NCBI RefSeq assembly: GCF_029931775.1
Contig: NC_079322.1
Span: 23,386,542 to 23,450,541 of the forward strand
Length of the DNA: 64,000 bases
Source: Euleptes europaea
Taxonomy: Eukaryota; Chordata; Lepidosauria; Squamata; Sphaerodactylidae
Reading direction: 5' to 3'
Positions 11,012-55,500 of the stretch are shown one piece after another. The position numbers and the translations under genes are program-made. Position 1 is the stretch's first letter. Each line of letters starts with the position of its first letter. The notes beneath the pieces were generated by a model that was not told the origin of the DNA, made no database searches, and worked only from the letters and a program-made list of their open reading frames with translations.

Positions 11012-12698
11012 AACCCATATTTTGCATACTATTTATAGTCACAATGCAGTTTTTAATAAATACTTAAGCAAATGGCCCTAACATCTATTCAATATTTTCC
11101 CAACCACAAGAGGGCTGCTGTTAAAATTAGCTGTGGAACATAAATAGCAATGGTGGACTTGGCAATGTATCATCTTCAGTCTCCACACAGTTTGCTCTCT
11201 TAAATATCATTTTGGATGGGCCGACTCTTCTATGCTCACTCCAAGAAAATGAACATAAGGGGGCATGATCCCACAATTCAAAACGAAAATTCAGCTATTG
11301 GTATTGTATTGGAGAAAGAAAGCATCACCATCCGACATAGCCCAGAGGGTCCCTCCTCCCATGCCCCATCACATGCTGCTTTTTAGAACTCAGATGACCT
11401 TCAATAGCCACTTGTAAGGCTGTGTTGAAGCTGCTGGAAGATAAGGAGAGATTAATATCCTGTATAGCGCATGTGCAAATCTTTATGTGTCTGGAAAGAA
11501 CCAGTGGATCACATGCATCACATTCATTCACACAGATAACCATTGCCCATACCAAAGAGACATTAACATATCACAAGGTAACGGCTTAATTCTGCAAATT
11601 ACTCATTTATAAAGTATCTTTACCCCAGACTGTTCAGTATGAGAAATGAACTCTATGCCAACAATGAAGTGATGACGGTAGCTGTATAGATTAAACTATA
11701 ACGGTGCATTCTTCCTCCCTCAAAAGGGCTAGCAAGACAATCAAATTGCAACTTCCTTCAAAAAGAGCAAGGATCTTTTTTGTTACCTTGTAGAATGCAG
11801 GGCTAAAGGACCATGTGTAGAGTACATGCAATAGACTAGACTAGGAATCGTTCTAACCATATTCTCTTGCACTCACCCTTCCCCCAAAAGCTGTCCCTGT
11901 ACATTGGGGAAGCAGGGGGTTTAAAGGACAACTCAGCATGGTATTAACAGCTGCAAGTAGAAAGAAAAATCAGAATCTTCTCCTTCATTAACCAAAATAT
12001 TTCCTGCTCATATTCGGGCTACTTCAATCCTGACCCATGTAAATGGAAAGCATTATATATTAAAACAACAAATGGCAAGTCAAGATTATATGGTGAAGTC
12101 CCTTAATAGCACAAATCAATCAGCAATGAGCAAGCTCCCATTGATTTTAACGTAACAAGACTGCAACCATGAACAAGACAAGCATCTAGGCCTCTGATGT
12201 AATCATCTTGAAGCTGTCCTTAAGACACAAGGAACTCAATCTAGCAAGACACAAATAGACTGCTCTAATGCCTGCTTGCAGTTATTTAGAACACACTGAA
12301 GAAGCAACAATCCTTGTCTCAGCCTACAAGTACTTGGATAAGTACCTCAGGCAAGCATTTAAGTACGCACACCAAAATACACAGCAATCTTACTAGCTTC
12401 TTTTTAATGTGCAAACACGTTGCTCAGATGTTAATTAGAAAAACTGTTGAAGGACCCATTGCACTAACATCTAACCACCCAAACCACAGTATCTTTAGAC
12501 ATATGCAGTTGCCACAAAGAACGCAAAACACTTCAGGGGTAAACTTGCAGGGAAAATAAAACTTCCAGCTCTAAATGTTGTTCTGCATCAATGTCCACAA
12601 TGGGCAGTCATTAAATAAATGTCACTGGATATTTTCTACAGACCCTGGCAACACATGTTTCTTTACCTTATTTTACTCATATAGGAGATAGATCGGGC
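11012..12698. other. BBS9 5' intron, nothing recognised
   Basis: AT-rich sequence between the presumed non-coding exon 1 and the first coding exon. No exon or repeat recognised. A weaker CTCF-like match (CCACAAGAGGGCTGC) lies at 11104-11118. Confidence 0.4.
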
Positions 12699-12907
12699 TG
12701 GGTTAGTCTGTCTGTAGCAGTAGAAAAGAGCAAGAGTCCAGTAGCACCTTAAAGAGTAAAAAAATTTCTTGTAGGGTATGAGCTTTCGTGAACTCATTTC
12801 TTCAGTTACCTGAAGAAGTAAGGTGTGACTCACAAAAGCTCATACCCTACCAGAAATTTTGAGAGTGTTTAAGGTACTACTGGACTTTTGCTCTTTTCTC
12901 ATGCTAG
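12699..12907. mobile_element. Fold-back (palindromic) interspersed element
   Basis: Two arms of about 90 bp are inverted copies of each other: AGAGCAAGAGTCCAGTAGCA ... GTATGAGCTTTCGTGA on the left, TCACAAAAGCTCATACCC ... TACTGGACTTTTGCTCTTTT on the right, with a short spacer near 12800. No coding capacity. Same family as 15716-15929, so MITE-like. Confidence 0.7.
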
Positions 12908-13189
12908 AGAGAAAGTGTATTTGTAATATACTTAATCATCCATACAGCTCAGCATTAAGCATTCTTACTCACAGGAACCAGCAACTTAAATGGAGATTAT
13001 TTCCAGATCATGCATGCATAGGACAAGATGGCAAACGTAAACACGGTTACCAATAAGCGCCACTGAACACAACAGAACTTGCTTCCACTAAGTATACTTA
13101 AAAGCAAGGATAGCTGAGCAGCAATCCTACATCTACCTAAGCAAGCCATATTCCGTTACGTTGGGCCGAGTCAAATGCACAAGCTCTGA

Positions 13190-13268
13190 CAGTAAGGCGC
13201 TAGTCTAAACACACTTACCTGGGAGTAAGCCCCCTTGAACACACTGGGACCTACTTCCAAGTAAACAC
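13190..13268. repeat. Short palindromic element, degraded
   Basis: ACTTACCTGGGAGTAAGCCC and GGGACCTACTTCCAAGTAAA are arms of the small palindromic 'GTAAGCCCATTGAA' family, also present at 17319-17410 and elsewhere in the window. Confidence 0.4.
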
Positions 13269-13365
13269 CCGCAGGCAGGCATGGACTACAAAACGTCCCA
13301 AGTGACAAGAGCGTCTCTTTCCCGCTATGCAGGACGCAACATTTAAGCTCCTCTAATCTACTTAC

Positions 13366-13830
13366 CCGACTTGTCCAGGAATTCTGGGGAAGGGGGCTAT
13401 CTTCTCCCCTGGACCCTCCCCCCCCCCACAGCAATTTCCAATTATATAGAAACCACAGGGGCTCCAGCCCGTGCAGGGAGGCTCCAATGTGTGTGTGAAG
13501 CGTGCATTAGGAAGCTCGTCCCCGGGGCTGCATCGACCCCGTCAGGCTGGCTGCGAGAATTAAGTCGCTGGCCACGAGAGGACAGCTCAGGCCTTGTCAC
13601 CATCGCTGCTTATGGGACGGGTGTCTACTAGGGGCGGCCATGAGGGTAACGACCAACGAGGAGAGGCTGTGGGGAAGCATGAAGCAACTCGCCCCGCGCG
13701 GATTCCTAGAAAGGCGAGAAAAGCTGAGCGTAAGGCTCGGGGCGGCGGCTAGCACGAGGTTTAAAAAATCAACAAGCCCCGAAAGCGTCCCTCTAGCCGA
13801 CGCTGCCCGCCGCCATTTTTGTCCCCGTTG
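13366..13830 (-). other. BBS9: Candidate non-coding first exon of BBS9
   Basis: A donor-like site on the minus strand (GTCGG|GTAAGTAG, exon side ending at 13366) is the best one in the GC-rich block upstream of the BBS9 start codon. The 5' limit is not visible; about 13830 is a guess from the YY1-type AAAATGGCGGC (minus strand) at 13811-13821, which often sits just downstream of a start site. If transcribed, that ATG would open a 7-codon upstream frame. Transcript data are needed to fix this exon. Confidence 0.3.
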
Positions 13831-13960
13831 CCATAGCGCCTCAACAGCCAACGTCAGCCCCGCCCACCGCCCTTCTCGACCAACGGCGCCCGGAGAAGTC
13901 GCCCCAAGACCCGGGCCAAAAAAAACAAACAAACAGCGGCGTTGTTTCGGGGGCGCGGGG

Positions 13961-13979
13961 CATGCTGGGAGATGTAGTC
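13961..13979 (-). promoter_or_regulatory. ZNF143/THAP11-type core promoter motif
   Basis: CATGCTGGGAGATGTAGTC on the plus strand is the reverse complement of the well-known ACTACAnnTCCCAGCATGC promoter element, common in bidirectional CpG-island promoters. Confidence 0.65.
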
Positions 13980-14494
13980 TTCTCCCCTCCCCAAAAAAGG
14001 TAAACGAGCGGGGCGTCGAACGATTCCGTGAGAGGGGGAGGAAACGTCCCCTTGGGTTGGGGGGGGGGTTGTTAAGCACGGGAAAAATTTTGCTGTCACA
14101 CCCCCCCCACGCACCCCTTTATAGTCGTTATGCTCATCCCCGCCCCTTTATAGTCACGAAGAACCTGTCGAAAGGAAGGCCCCTCCCAAAAGGTGGCAGA
14201 GACCCAGCGGCCTCCCCCCCCCCGCTGCCGTCAGAATGGTTTCTCCCTCTCGAGTAGCTCCCTCCCCCATGCGCGTCCTTTCTTTTCCTCCAACGAGGAG
14301 CGTGTAACCGTCGCTTGTTTCGGTTGGCGGCGCGCGCCGTGTGGGGGAAGGGGGGCGGGGCTTCTTCTTCCTCCCCACATTGGAAGGGGGTTTTTCTTGT
14401 GTTTTTCGGGCCCGGAGCGACTTGGCCGCCGCCGCCGCCGCCGGCGGGGAGGTGCGGGGCGTCGGGGTCAGCCGCTGCCAGGCGGGCCGTGGTC

Positions 14495-48015
<33,521 letters not shown>

Positions 48016-48297
48016 CCTGTTTTCACCAGGATTTGATCTTTCCTCCCAATGGAGGCAGATGGACAGAGCAGCATGTTCATGCTATCTTAGAATACTAATG
48101 TTCATTCTGTTTCCCATGCGAATGTCGCTTTTTTAAAAAAGTAATATACTGCATCTGTGGACATCTGGAAGCTCCTCTTCTTCTGTTAAAACACCATCTT
48201 TAATATGCATACTTTATTCTAATAGGATGTATGCATCACTGAAAAAGGGCTCCTTCAGTTTTTACTTGTGCATAATAAAGGGTCACTTTCAGAATGT
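48016..48297 (+). other. NT5C3A: NT5C3A 3' UTR
   Basis: From the stop codon to just past the AATAAA at 48274-48279. The cleavage point is inferred about 15-20 bp after the signal. Confidence 0.6.
48274..48279 (+). terminator. Poly(A) signal AATAAA of NT5C3A
   Basis: First canonical hexamer after the stop codon, with a GT-rich stretch (AGAATGTGTGG) following. Confidence 0.65.
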
Positions 48298-49164
48298 GTG
48301 GAACTGTGGTAGAAAATATGCAAAACATGGTGAATAGCTAAATGTGCAGTGTTTGACTGCCCAGATTACAGTTCTGTTAATTAAAATAGAAAGTAGTTTA
48401 ATAGTGCAGAGCTTTGTATCTTCCTTAAATTACTCCAGAGTATGGATAACAAAATCAACTTTAATTCTTCACTACTGGAAAGAGCAGTTAGGGTAAATGT
48501 CAAGATCTTGCCAGCCAAAATCGTGGCTAAGTAATGCTGAAGCATATACTATTACAGAGCTTTACTGTAGTATTTTCACAAGAGAGTAGTTCTGGCTTCC
48601 CTGTATTTGTGGCGTTGGACAGTTCTAAAGACCCCAACTTGTATCCAAATTGCAGTGAGTGGATTACCACTTGTGAAACAGGTCTTTTCTTCTTCAGCTC
48701 CCTGTGCCCCCCAAGCTGCTCGAGGACCAGAAAGTCACCTGGAATAACATGAAATGTATACCGACACCTTTTGGATTCAAGACCCTTTTTCTGATTTAAT
48801 CAGTATCAGTCACGAGTTGTACGAACACTGCAGTAATTTTTCAAGCCAGCTCTGGAGGATATAATTTCATTATGGCCTTAATGAGATGTACTATTGGTAT
48901 AGCCATTTTAAATATATACCATGTACCGGTGTACTTTTCATCCCTCAGGTAACATGGAAAGTCAAATGCTTTGAAACTGGACCCGTTACATTATTATTGA
49001 GCAGCACTTTATACATGGGACTTCTCTCTTCTTCTGGCCAATAAGAGACAGACGTCAAAGAAAAATGTCTGGCTTCTCCTCCTTTGTTTCTACCCTTGTG
49101 CTTTAGGAGAAGGATGTAGTCTTGGCCATTTTATATCTACTGTCCCAGGGATCTGTTCTCCTAT

Positions 49165-49415
49165 TGCCAGTGTGTAGTGGTTAAGGGTGGTGATTTGGAG
49201 CAGTGAACTCTGATCTGGAGGTTTGATTCCCCACTCCTCCACATGAAGCCTGCTGGGTGACTTTGGGCTAGTCACAGCTCTCTTAGAGCTCTCTCACCCT
49301 CCCCTACCTCACAGGGTGTCTGTTGTGGGGAGGGGAAGGGAAGGAGATTGGAAGCCAGTTTGATTCTTAAGTTGTAGAGAAAGTCGGCATATAAAAACCA
49401 GCTTTTCTTCTTCTA
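49165..49415 (+). repeat. tRNA-derived SINE, 'GGCATATAAAAACC' lineage
   Basis: From GTGTGTAGTGGTTAAGGG through GGGTGACTTTGGGCTAGTC to GTCGGCATATAAAAACCAGC and a CTTCTTCTT tail. Nearly complete. First of four in a row between the two gene ends. Confidence 0.85.
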
Positions 49416-49873
49416 TAGGTAGCAGGCAAATCCAAGTGTTTTTGCTTTTTGGCTTTAGGAGAAAAAGACTATTTTAGTCCAGTTTAAAGAAACCTGTTCC
49501 TCAAAGTCCATAACAATGGCTAAAGAGGGAGAATGTCCTTGTCAGTTGATCACAGCCTCCCTATAATGAAGACTCATAGCTAATAAACAGGCAACATGAA
49601 AATCCTCAAAACTAGGAGACAGCAATGTTGCACTGTTGACTAAGCAGTGAAATGAATCTCTCCTCACAACCTATTCAGAACAAGTGGCGGCATCTCGTAT
49701 ACAGAGGAGAGCAGGGCTTGTTACATTAGCATTCAATGACTTGGGACAGGCTTTCCAGTCCCCGGGTCATATGTGTGTGACTGGTGGTATAACTCACCAC
49801 TTTCTCAAGTGGCAATGAGAGACCAGCCAATTTATGGGAACTGGTTCCCCCTGAGATTGTAATGGTTTTTACT

Positions 49874-50097
49874 GAGGCGTAGTGGTTAAGAGTGGTGGTT
49901 TGGAGCGGTGGACTCTAATCTGGAGAACTGGGTTTAATTCCCTACTCTTCCACATGAAGCCAGCTGGGTGACCTTGGGCTAGTCACAGCTCTCTCAGCCC
50001 CACCACACAGGGTGTCTGTTGTGGGGAAGGAGATTGTCAGCTGGTTTGATTCTTAAGGGGTAGAGAAAGTTGGCATATAAAAACCAACTCTTCTTCT
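49874..50097 (+). repeat. tRNA-derived SINE, same lineage
   Basis: GAGGCGTAGTGGTTAAGAG, CTGGGTGACCTTGGGCTAG, GTTGGCATATAAAAACCAAC then CTTCTTC. Confidence 0.85.
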
Positions 50098-50400
50098 GGA
50101 GAGCCAGCATGGTATAGTGGTTAGGGGTGGTGGACTCTAATCTGGAGAACCATATTTGATTTCCCACTCCTCCACATGAGCGGCAGACTCTTCTAATCTG
50201 GTGACCAGGGTTGGTGTCCCCACTCCTACACATGAAGCCAGCTGGGTGAACTTAGGCTAGTCACAGTTCTCTCCGAACTCTCTCAGCCCTACCTATTTCA
50301 CAAGGTGTCTATTGTGGGGAAGGGAAGGTGGTTGTATGCCGGTTTGATTCTTCCTTAAGTGGTAGAGAAAGTCAGCATATAAAAACCAATTCTTCTTCAT
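50098..50400 (+). repeat. tRNA-derived SINE, variant with doubled head
   Basis: Starts immediately after the previous copy. Its head unit occurs twice: GGTGGACTCTAATCTGGAGA ... CTCCTCCACATGA, then CGGCAGACTCTTCTAATCTG ... CTCCTACACATGA. The usual body follows. Confidence 0.8.
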
Positions 50401-50599
50401 CATTCATACCCTCATGCACACATGGTTGCATTTCAGGTTTCTCATAGTGATGCTAATTACACCCATGAACTGGTCCTGTCTTTTCCCCTAGACAGCTTTG
50501 ATCAGCCTTAGGGAGTTTACCCCTTCCACCTTCTCTCTCTCTCCCCGTCCCCAGCACACACATTCACTTTTTCCCATTAAAAAATAGGTTCCAACAGCT

Positions 50600-50665
50600 A
50601 GATGGATTTAATCCACCTTGAGTCTCAGAGAGAAAGGTGGACTATAAAGTAAATTACCTTGCATC
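50600..50665 (+). repeat. Short LINE/SINE 3' end fragment
   Basis: ATCCACCTTGAGTCTCAGAG then AGAAAGGTGGACTATAAAGT, a typical non-LTR tail block. Confidence 0.35.
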
Positions 50666-50775
50666 TAAAAAGAAAATACATCTCAAAGCAGCCCTGTAAT
50701 ATCTCAAATACTGTTCATGATCACTTAACTATATCCTGTCTGCAATGCATTAGGGATGTTAAATATTAATCACTG

Positions 50776-50922
50776 CACTTGGGCTAGTCACATTCTCTCA
50801 GCCTCACCTACCACAGGGTGTCTGTTGCGGGGAGGGAAAGGGAAGGTGATTGTAAGCCGGTTTGATTCTTCCTTAAGTGTAGATAAAGTCGGCATATAAA
50901 AAACATCTCTTTTTCTTCTAAA
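50776..50922 (+). repeat. 5'-truncated tRNA-derived SINE
   Basis: Begins inside the element at CACTTGGGCTAGTCACATTC and runs to GTCGGCATATAAAAAACATC. Confidence 0.75.
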
Positions 50923-51169
50923 TGAATTGCAATAAGCCTTAGTTTATTAAGCCTTATGTGAGGTAGACTTTTACTGCCATCATGTAGGTGAACTTTTAAG
51001 TACATAAATTGCTTTATCAAAATCCCTGTTCTTTTCCCCAAGGAGTCTGAAGCCAGGATCTCAAGGCAATTTCAATACTAACCATCATTTGGAAGATCAG
51101 TTAAAATCCAGGTTGCAAGATAATGCAAGATAAGCCTTTCCCATGCCCACACACCTGAAGAAATGCCAT

Positions 51170-52376
51170 ACATAATGTCTGTCAATATTTATTTAATAAA
51201 ACATACCAGCATGTATCACATTCGAGAAATCTTCATGGCATTATTAGTATTAAACAGTGTTTAAAAATCTATGAACTTTTTATGTACTGTAAAAAAAATT
51301 AAGAAGCATGTCTTGAGTTTAAAACTAGCACCATTCACAAAAAGGCCATATATTAATTTGTTCAGTCCAGTTGCTATTCAGAGCTACTGTGATTTTATGA
51401 TCATTGCCTTTAGCTTTGGGAAAGTCATTTTTTCACCTAATTTATGCTCTCATTTTAAATATTTAGCCACATCTGCAACATGGTTTTAATAGATGTAGTT
51501 AGGAGCTTGTGATTCTCTCTAAAGGGTACCAAATAACAATTATTTAATGTGAGGATTATTACTTATCCAAGTAGTAGATGGAAATACCTGCATGTTGTAC
51601 AAGCAACAAGTCCACCATCCTGCTTTTTTTTTTTAATGGAAAGCTTTCTCTCTTTCCAATGCTTTAATTTACTTTTCTAAAATGGAAAGTTCTCTCTTTC
51701 CAATGCTTCTTTAACTTTTCTAATTTACCTAAGTAATACCTAGGATAAGAAAAGTCTTGCAATTGTGTGACAATCTTTTCCAGAATAATTTAATGTGACA
51801 ATGGGTTTTTCCAAAGCTACAAATAAAGATTCTAGGGAAGCACAAAGCTCTGGTACCTACAGGGCTAGGTTTTACCACCTTAGTCCAGATATAGTAGCTT
51901 AGTGGGGGCAGAGGGTGGAATCAATGTGAAGCAAACTCACTTTGATGGTTTACCATCTATGCTCAGTAACAGTGGAGCAGAACTATGTGCCTGAAGAGTA
52001 ACGGAGTGTGAAAATTCAAGAGGGTCCTAAATGGAAACGCACACACTTTGTATTGAAAATCCATCATCAGCTTCTATACTGTATCTCTGAGACAGGCTGC
52101 AAAGATTATGCCTGTCAGTACAGTAGGCTGTGTGGCCTTTGGAAAAAGCTGATGAAACCAATTTCAGCACTTTTCATGTGTTATACAAGAAACGCCTTAT
52201 GGAAAAAAAGGCTTCCATTGTATAGCCTTGCCTTAACCTGCATCATGAATATAGAGACATGGACATTTGTTCCCACTATCCTCAGTTTTAGTGTGCATGC
52301 TTTTCAACCCATTTCTATGGTGCATACACTCTAACAGCAGTTCAGCAAACAATTAAAAAACAAACAAGCACTCAAA
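51170..52376 (-). other. FKBP9: FKBP9 3' UTR (inferred extent)
   Basis: Lies between the FKBP9 stop codon and the first canonical minus-strand AATAAA (51193-51188). No repeat recognised. A 45-bp near-duplicate (TCTCTCTTTCCAATGCTT twice, 51637-51710) lies inside. Confidence 0.45.
51188..51193 (-). terminator. Candidate poly(A) signal of FKBP9
   Basis: TTTATT on plus reads AATAAA on minus, about 1.2 kb after the stop. Other AT-rich hexamers nearby could serve instead. Confidence 0.45.
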
Positions 52377-52556
52377 CTACAATTCATCATGTCCCTTTGG
52401 CTCCTGGTCCTTCAGTTTGAATTCTTCAGCTGTAATTTTACCATCTCCATTCCGGTCCTGATTGCTGAACATATTTTTCACAATTATTTCAGAATCAAAG
52501 CCAGGAGCCAGCTTTCCTTTGCCAGAATTAACTTGTTCATGGATATAATCAGAGAA
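52377..52556 (-). CDS. FKBP9: FKBP9 last exon: second EF-hand and HDEL
   Basis: Acceptor AAATTCACAG. Encodes [20 protein letters not shown], then [33 protein letters not shown] and KGHDEL, stop. One residue (G) longer before HDEL than the human end as I remember it. Confidence 0.97.
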   Translation of the reverse strand, partial: FSDYIHEQVNSGKGKLAPGFDSEIIVKNMFSNQDRNGDGKITAEEFKLKDQEPKGHDEL

Positions 52557-55500
52557 CTGTGAATTTCAAAAAGAGTAAAACTATGGATTAGAGTGACAGG
52601 AACGTGAGTTTGAAATCAGTTGACCCTAGACCTCCATAAACAGTACAGTTTAAAAGCAGGATTTCAGTATGTCCCATATACTGCTGCTAAGACCTAGCAC
52701 ACATGAAGTTACACAACTTTGTGTAGTGCCTGGAAGCACACAAAGAATATCGTGTTCAAAGCTACTGTCCCACAGATGCAAAATTATATGCCCTGTGAAC
52801 CAAATGGAATCTGCCAACAAGGAATCCCTACAAAACAGCTTTACCAGCCAAAACTTTACCTCATTCAGAAGAACTTCTCCATTGTTATCCTTGTCAATTT
52901 CTTCAAAGAGGTTAAGGGAGACGTCACCATGCCATACAAACATGTAGCCTTCTGGCAAGCCAGACACTAACTCGAGCAATTCGATGTTAAAAACCAGTAC
53001 GGCACTACCAGGCACTTCTCCTTCTGGTGCAGTAAATGACAAAAACAAATGTCAGTCTTTGCAACGTGGTATGGTGTAGAAAAGTGTACACTTCTATATG
53101 AAGTGTAGAAAAAAACCTCATCCACCCACCTCCAGCAAATATAAATAATAATATTTAATTATAATATTTAATCCAGTGAGATATAGGAGAAATAGTATTT
53201 ACTGGGTCCAAAAGAAGTAGGTGATGTGAAAGACCTCTACCTGAGACCCTGGTCAGCCGCTGCCCATCTGGGTAGACAATACTGACTTTGATGGACCAAG
53301 GGCCTGATTCAGTAGAAGGCAGCTTCATGTGTTCATGTTTGACATTTTTTCCTGCATTCAACTATTTGCGGACTTAACACAGGTAAATTTGCTGTTTCCT
53401 ATGGATCACCATGTTCATTTAAAATTCACAATTATTTTATTAATAGAAAGTGTGCTCAGTATTCAGAAAGATAAACTGGTTTCATTACTTCTCGTGCTGA
53501 GCATGTTACCTTCAGGCTAATGTTAAAACTGCATTTAAACCCGTACTGCAATCTAAGAATCACTAGTTCAAAGTAGAATAATGGTACAGCTCTAAGTTTC
53601 CTCCTACATGATCTACATCATTCAGATTTGCTCTGTGTTATGAACAGAGGAGAACAGCAAGGAGCTGCCCATAGATCAATGAATATTTAAAGGAATTAAG
53701 ACAGCTCAGAAGTGAATCATGGCACACTGCAAAGAAAGGATAGGGAAGGGAGCTGTGGCTTAGGGAAGGGGCTTTGGCTCAGTGATAGAGCATCTGCTTG
53801 GCATGCAGAAGGTCCCAGGTTCAATCCCCAGCATCTCCAGTTAAAGGGACTAGGCAAATAGGTGATGTGAAAGACCTCAGCCTGAGACCCTGGAGAGCTG
53901 CTGCCAGTCTGAGTTGCCAATACTGACTTTGATGGACCAAGGGTCTGATTCAGTATAAGGCAGCTTCATGCGTTCATGTATGTGTTCAAAGATTAAAAGT
54001 AAACTGTTCAACGTATCGGTCAGCATTAATTTTCCAACTTTGGTAGGCTAAGTAACTGCATGCATGTGGTTTCAGATACCTACCAACTCCACTTTCTCCA
54101 TAACCAAGATGGGGTGGGATGATAACAGTCCTTTTCTCTCCCACACACATATCTCTGAGGCCCATATCCATTCCCAGCACAACTTGTCCAGATCCTAGAA
54201 CTATATTGTAGGTTTTGCCAAGGCTAAATCTGAACAAAGAAAACAGTGGATTACAACCCAAACAGTCATGGTATATTGTGTGAAAATGATCATCTAGATA
54301 ACTACAGGCCATCAAGCAAAGAGCTATGCTTTTTCTGCTTTAGGATTGGATATGCTAATGGTAGCACCATCCTGCCTTCTTCTGCATCTTTCTGCACTTA
54401 TGCCTGCACACACATGCCCTTATTTAAGTGATGATCTGATCAATTATCTGCATACAGAATTATCCCATACAGAATATCTGTTATGTAATAATCATTAAGT
54501 GCTGTAAAGTCGCAGCCGACTTATGGCGACCCCATAGGGTTTCCAAGGCAAGAGATGGACAGAGGTGGTTTGCCATTCCCTGCCTCTGCATAGCAACCCT
54601 GGACTTCTTTAGTGGCCTCCCATCCAAATTATAACCATGACCAACCCAGCTTAGTTTCCGAGCTTGGGCTTGCTTGAGCTGTTCATGCTGCTACATTTGT
54701 TATACAGCTACCCCCAAAATTCGGTACCCCTCAATCTGGATTATCCTTCCCCTTTGTCACCCCTCTGTCTCTCTCACCTATTTCAACCGAAATACCTGTG
54801 AAATATTCAGCTTTGGCCCACATGCATGAAGCCACATGTGACAAATTTCCCCAAGCTGTTACTCTGTTACAGTGGATGCATTTAACCCCATGCTTCTATG
54901 ACCATTAAATGCCAAGTGATATACTTACGTCGACTCTAACAAAGTACCATCTAGGAGTGAGGCATTGTAGTGGTACTTCAAGTAATCGCCTTTTTTGCTC
55001 AGTATTGAGCAGTTGCTCGGTTTGTAATGGACAGTAATGGCAACCGAGTCTGAAGGGTTGTGGAAGTCTATCACATGAATGTCAAAGACCAACACTGCCG
55101 ATCCTGGAATCTTCCCTATAGTAATAAACAATCATATGAAAAAAAAACTCCCACCCTTCTGCTTATACTGATTAAATACTCGGTAGGCAAAATCTATTGG
55201 TAATGTATATTATGCAACTAAATGAGATTTGCCCAACAGCCCTTCAAGATTCCCAGGGAATTATTTGGAATGGGTTTATTAAATTGGGGGCATTTGACCT
55301 TTTTAATTTGCACACATCTCATGCACGTCAAGGGGGTCTTATTTAAAATGACCTTTACACTTGGGAGAAATGTAAAAGTCACAATGTCTGACATCGTACT
55401 AGAAACGCATTTTCTCCAGGCATTTCCTTATAATATCTGAAGCCACTCTTAAATGCCCATACTTTTAATTAGTGTGCTTGCTTCTGTTTGGAGTCAATAA

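Noticed and set aside
53762-53835. A possible tRNA-Ala gene
   Set aside because: It is the head of a SINE with at least three other copies here. No Pol III terminator follows and the body continues.
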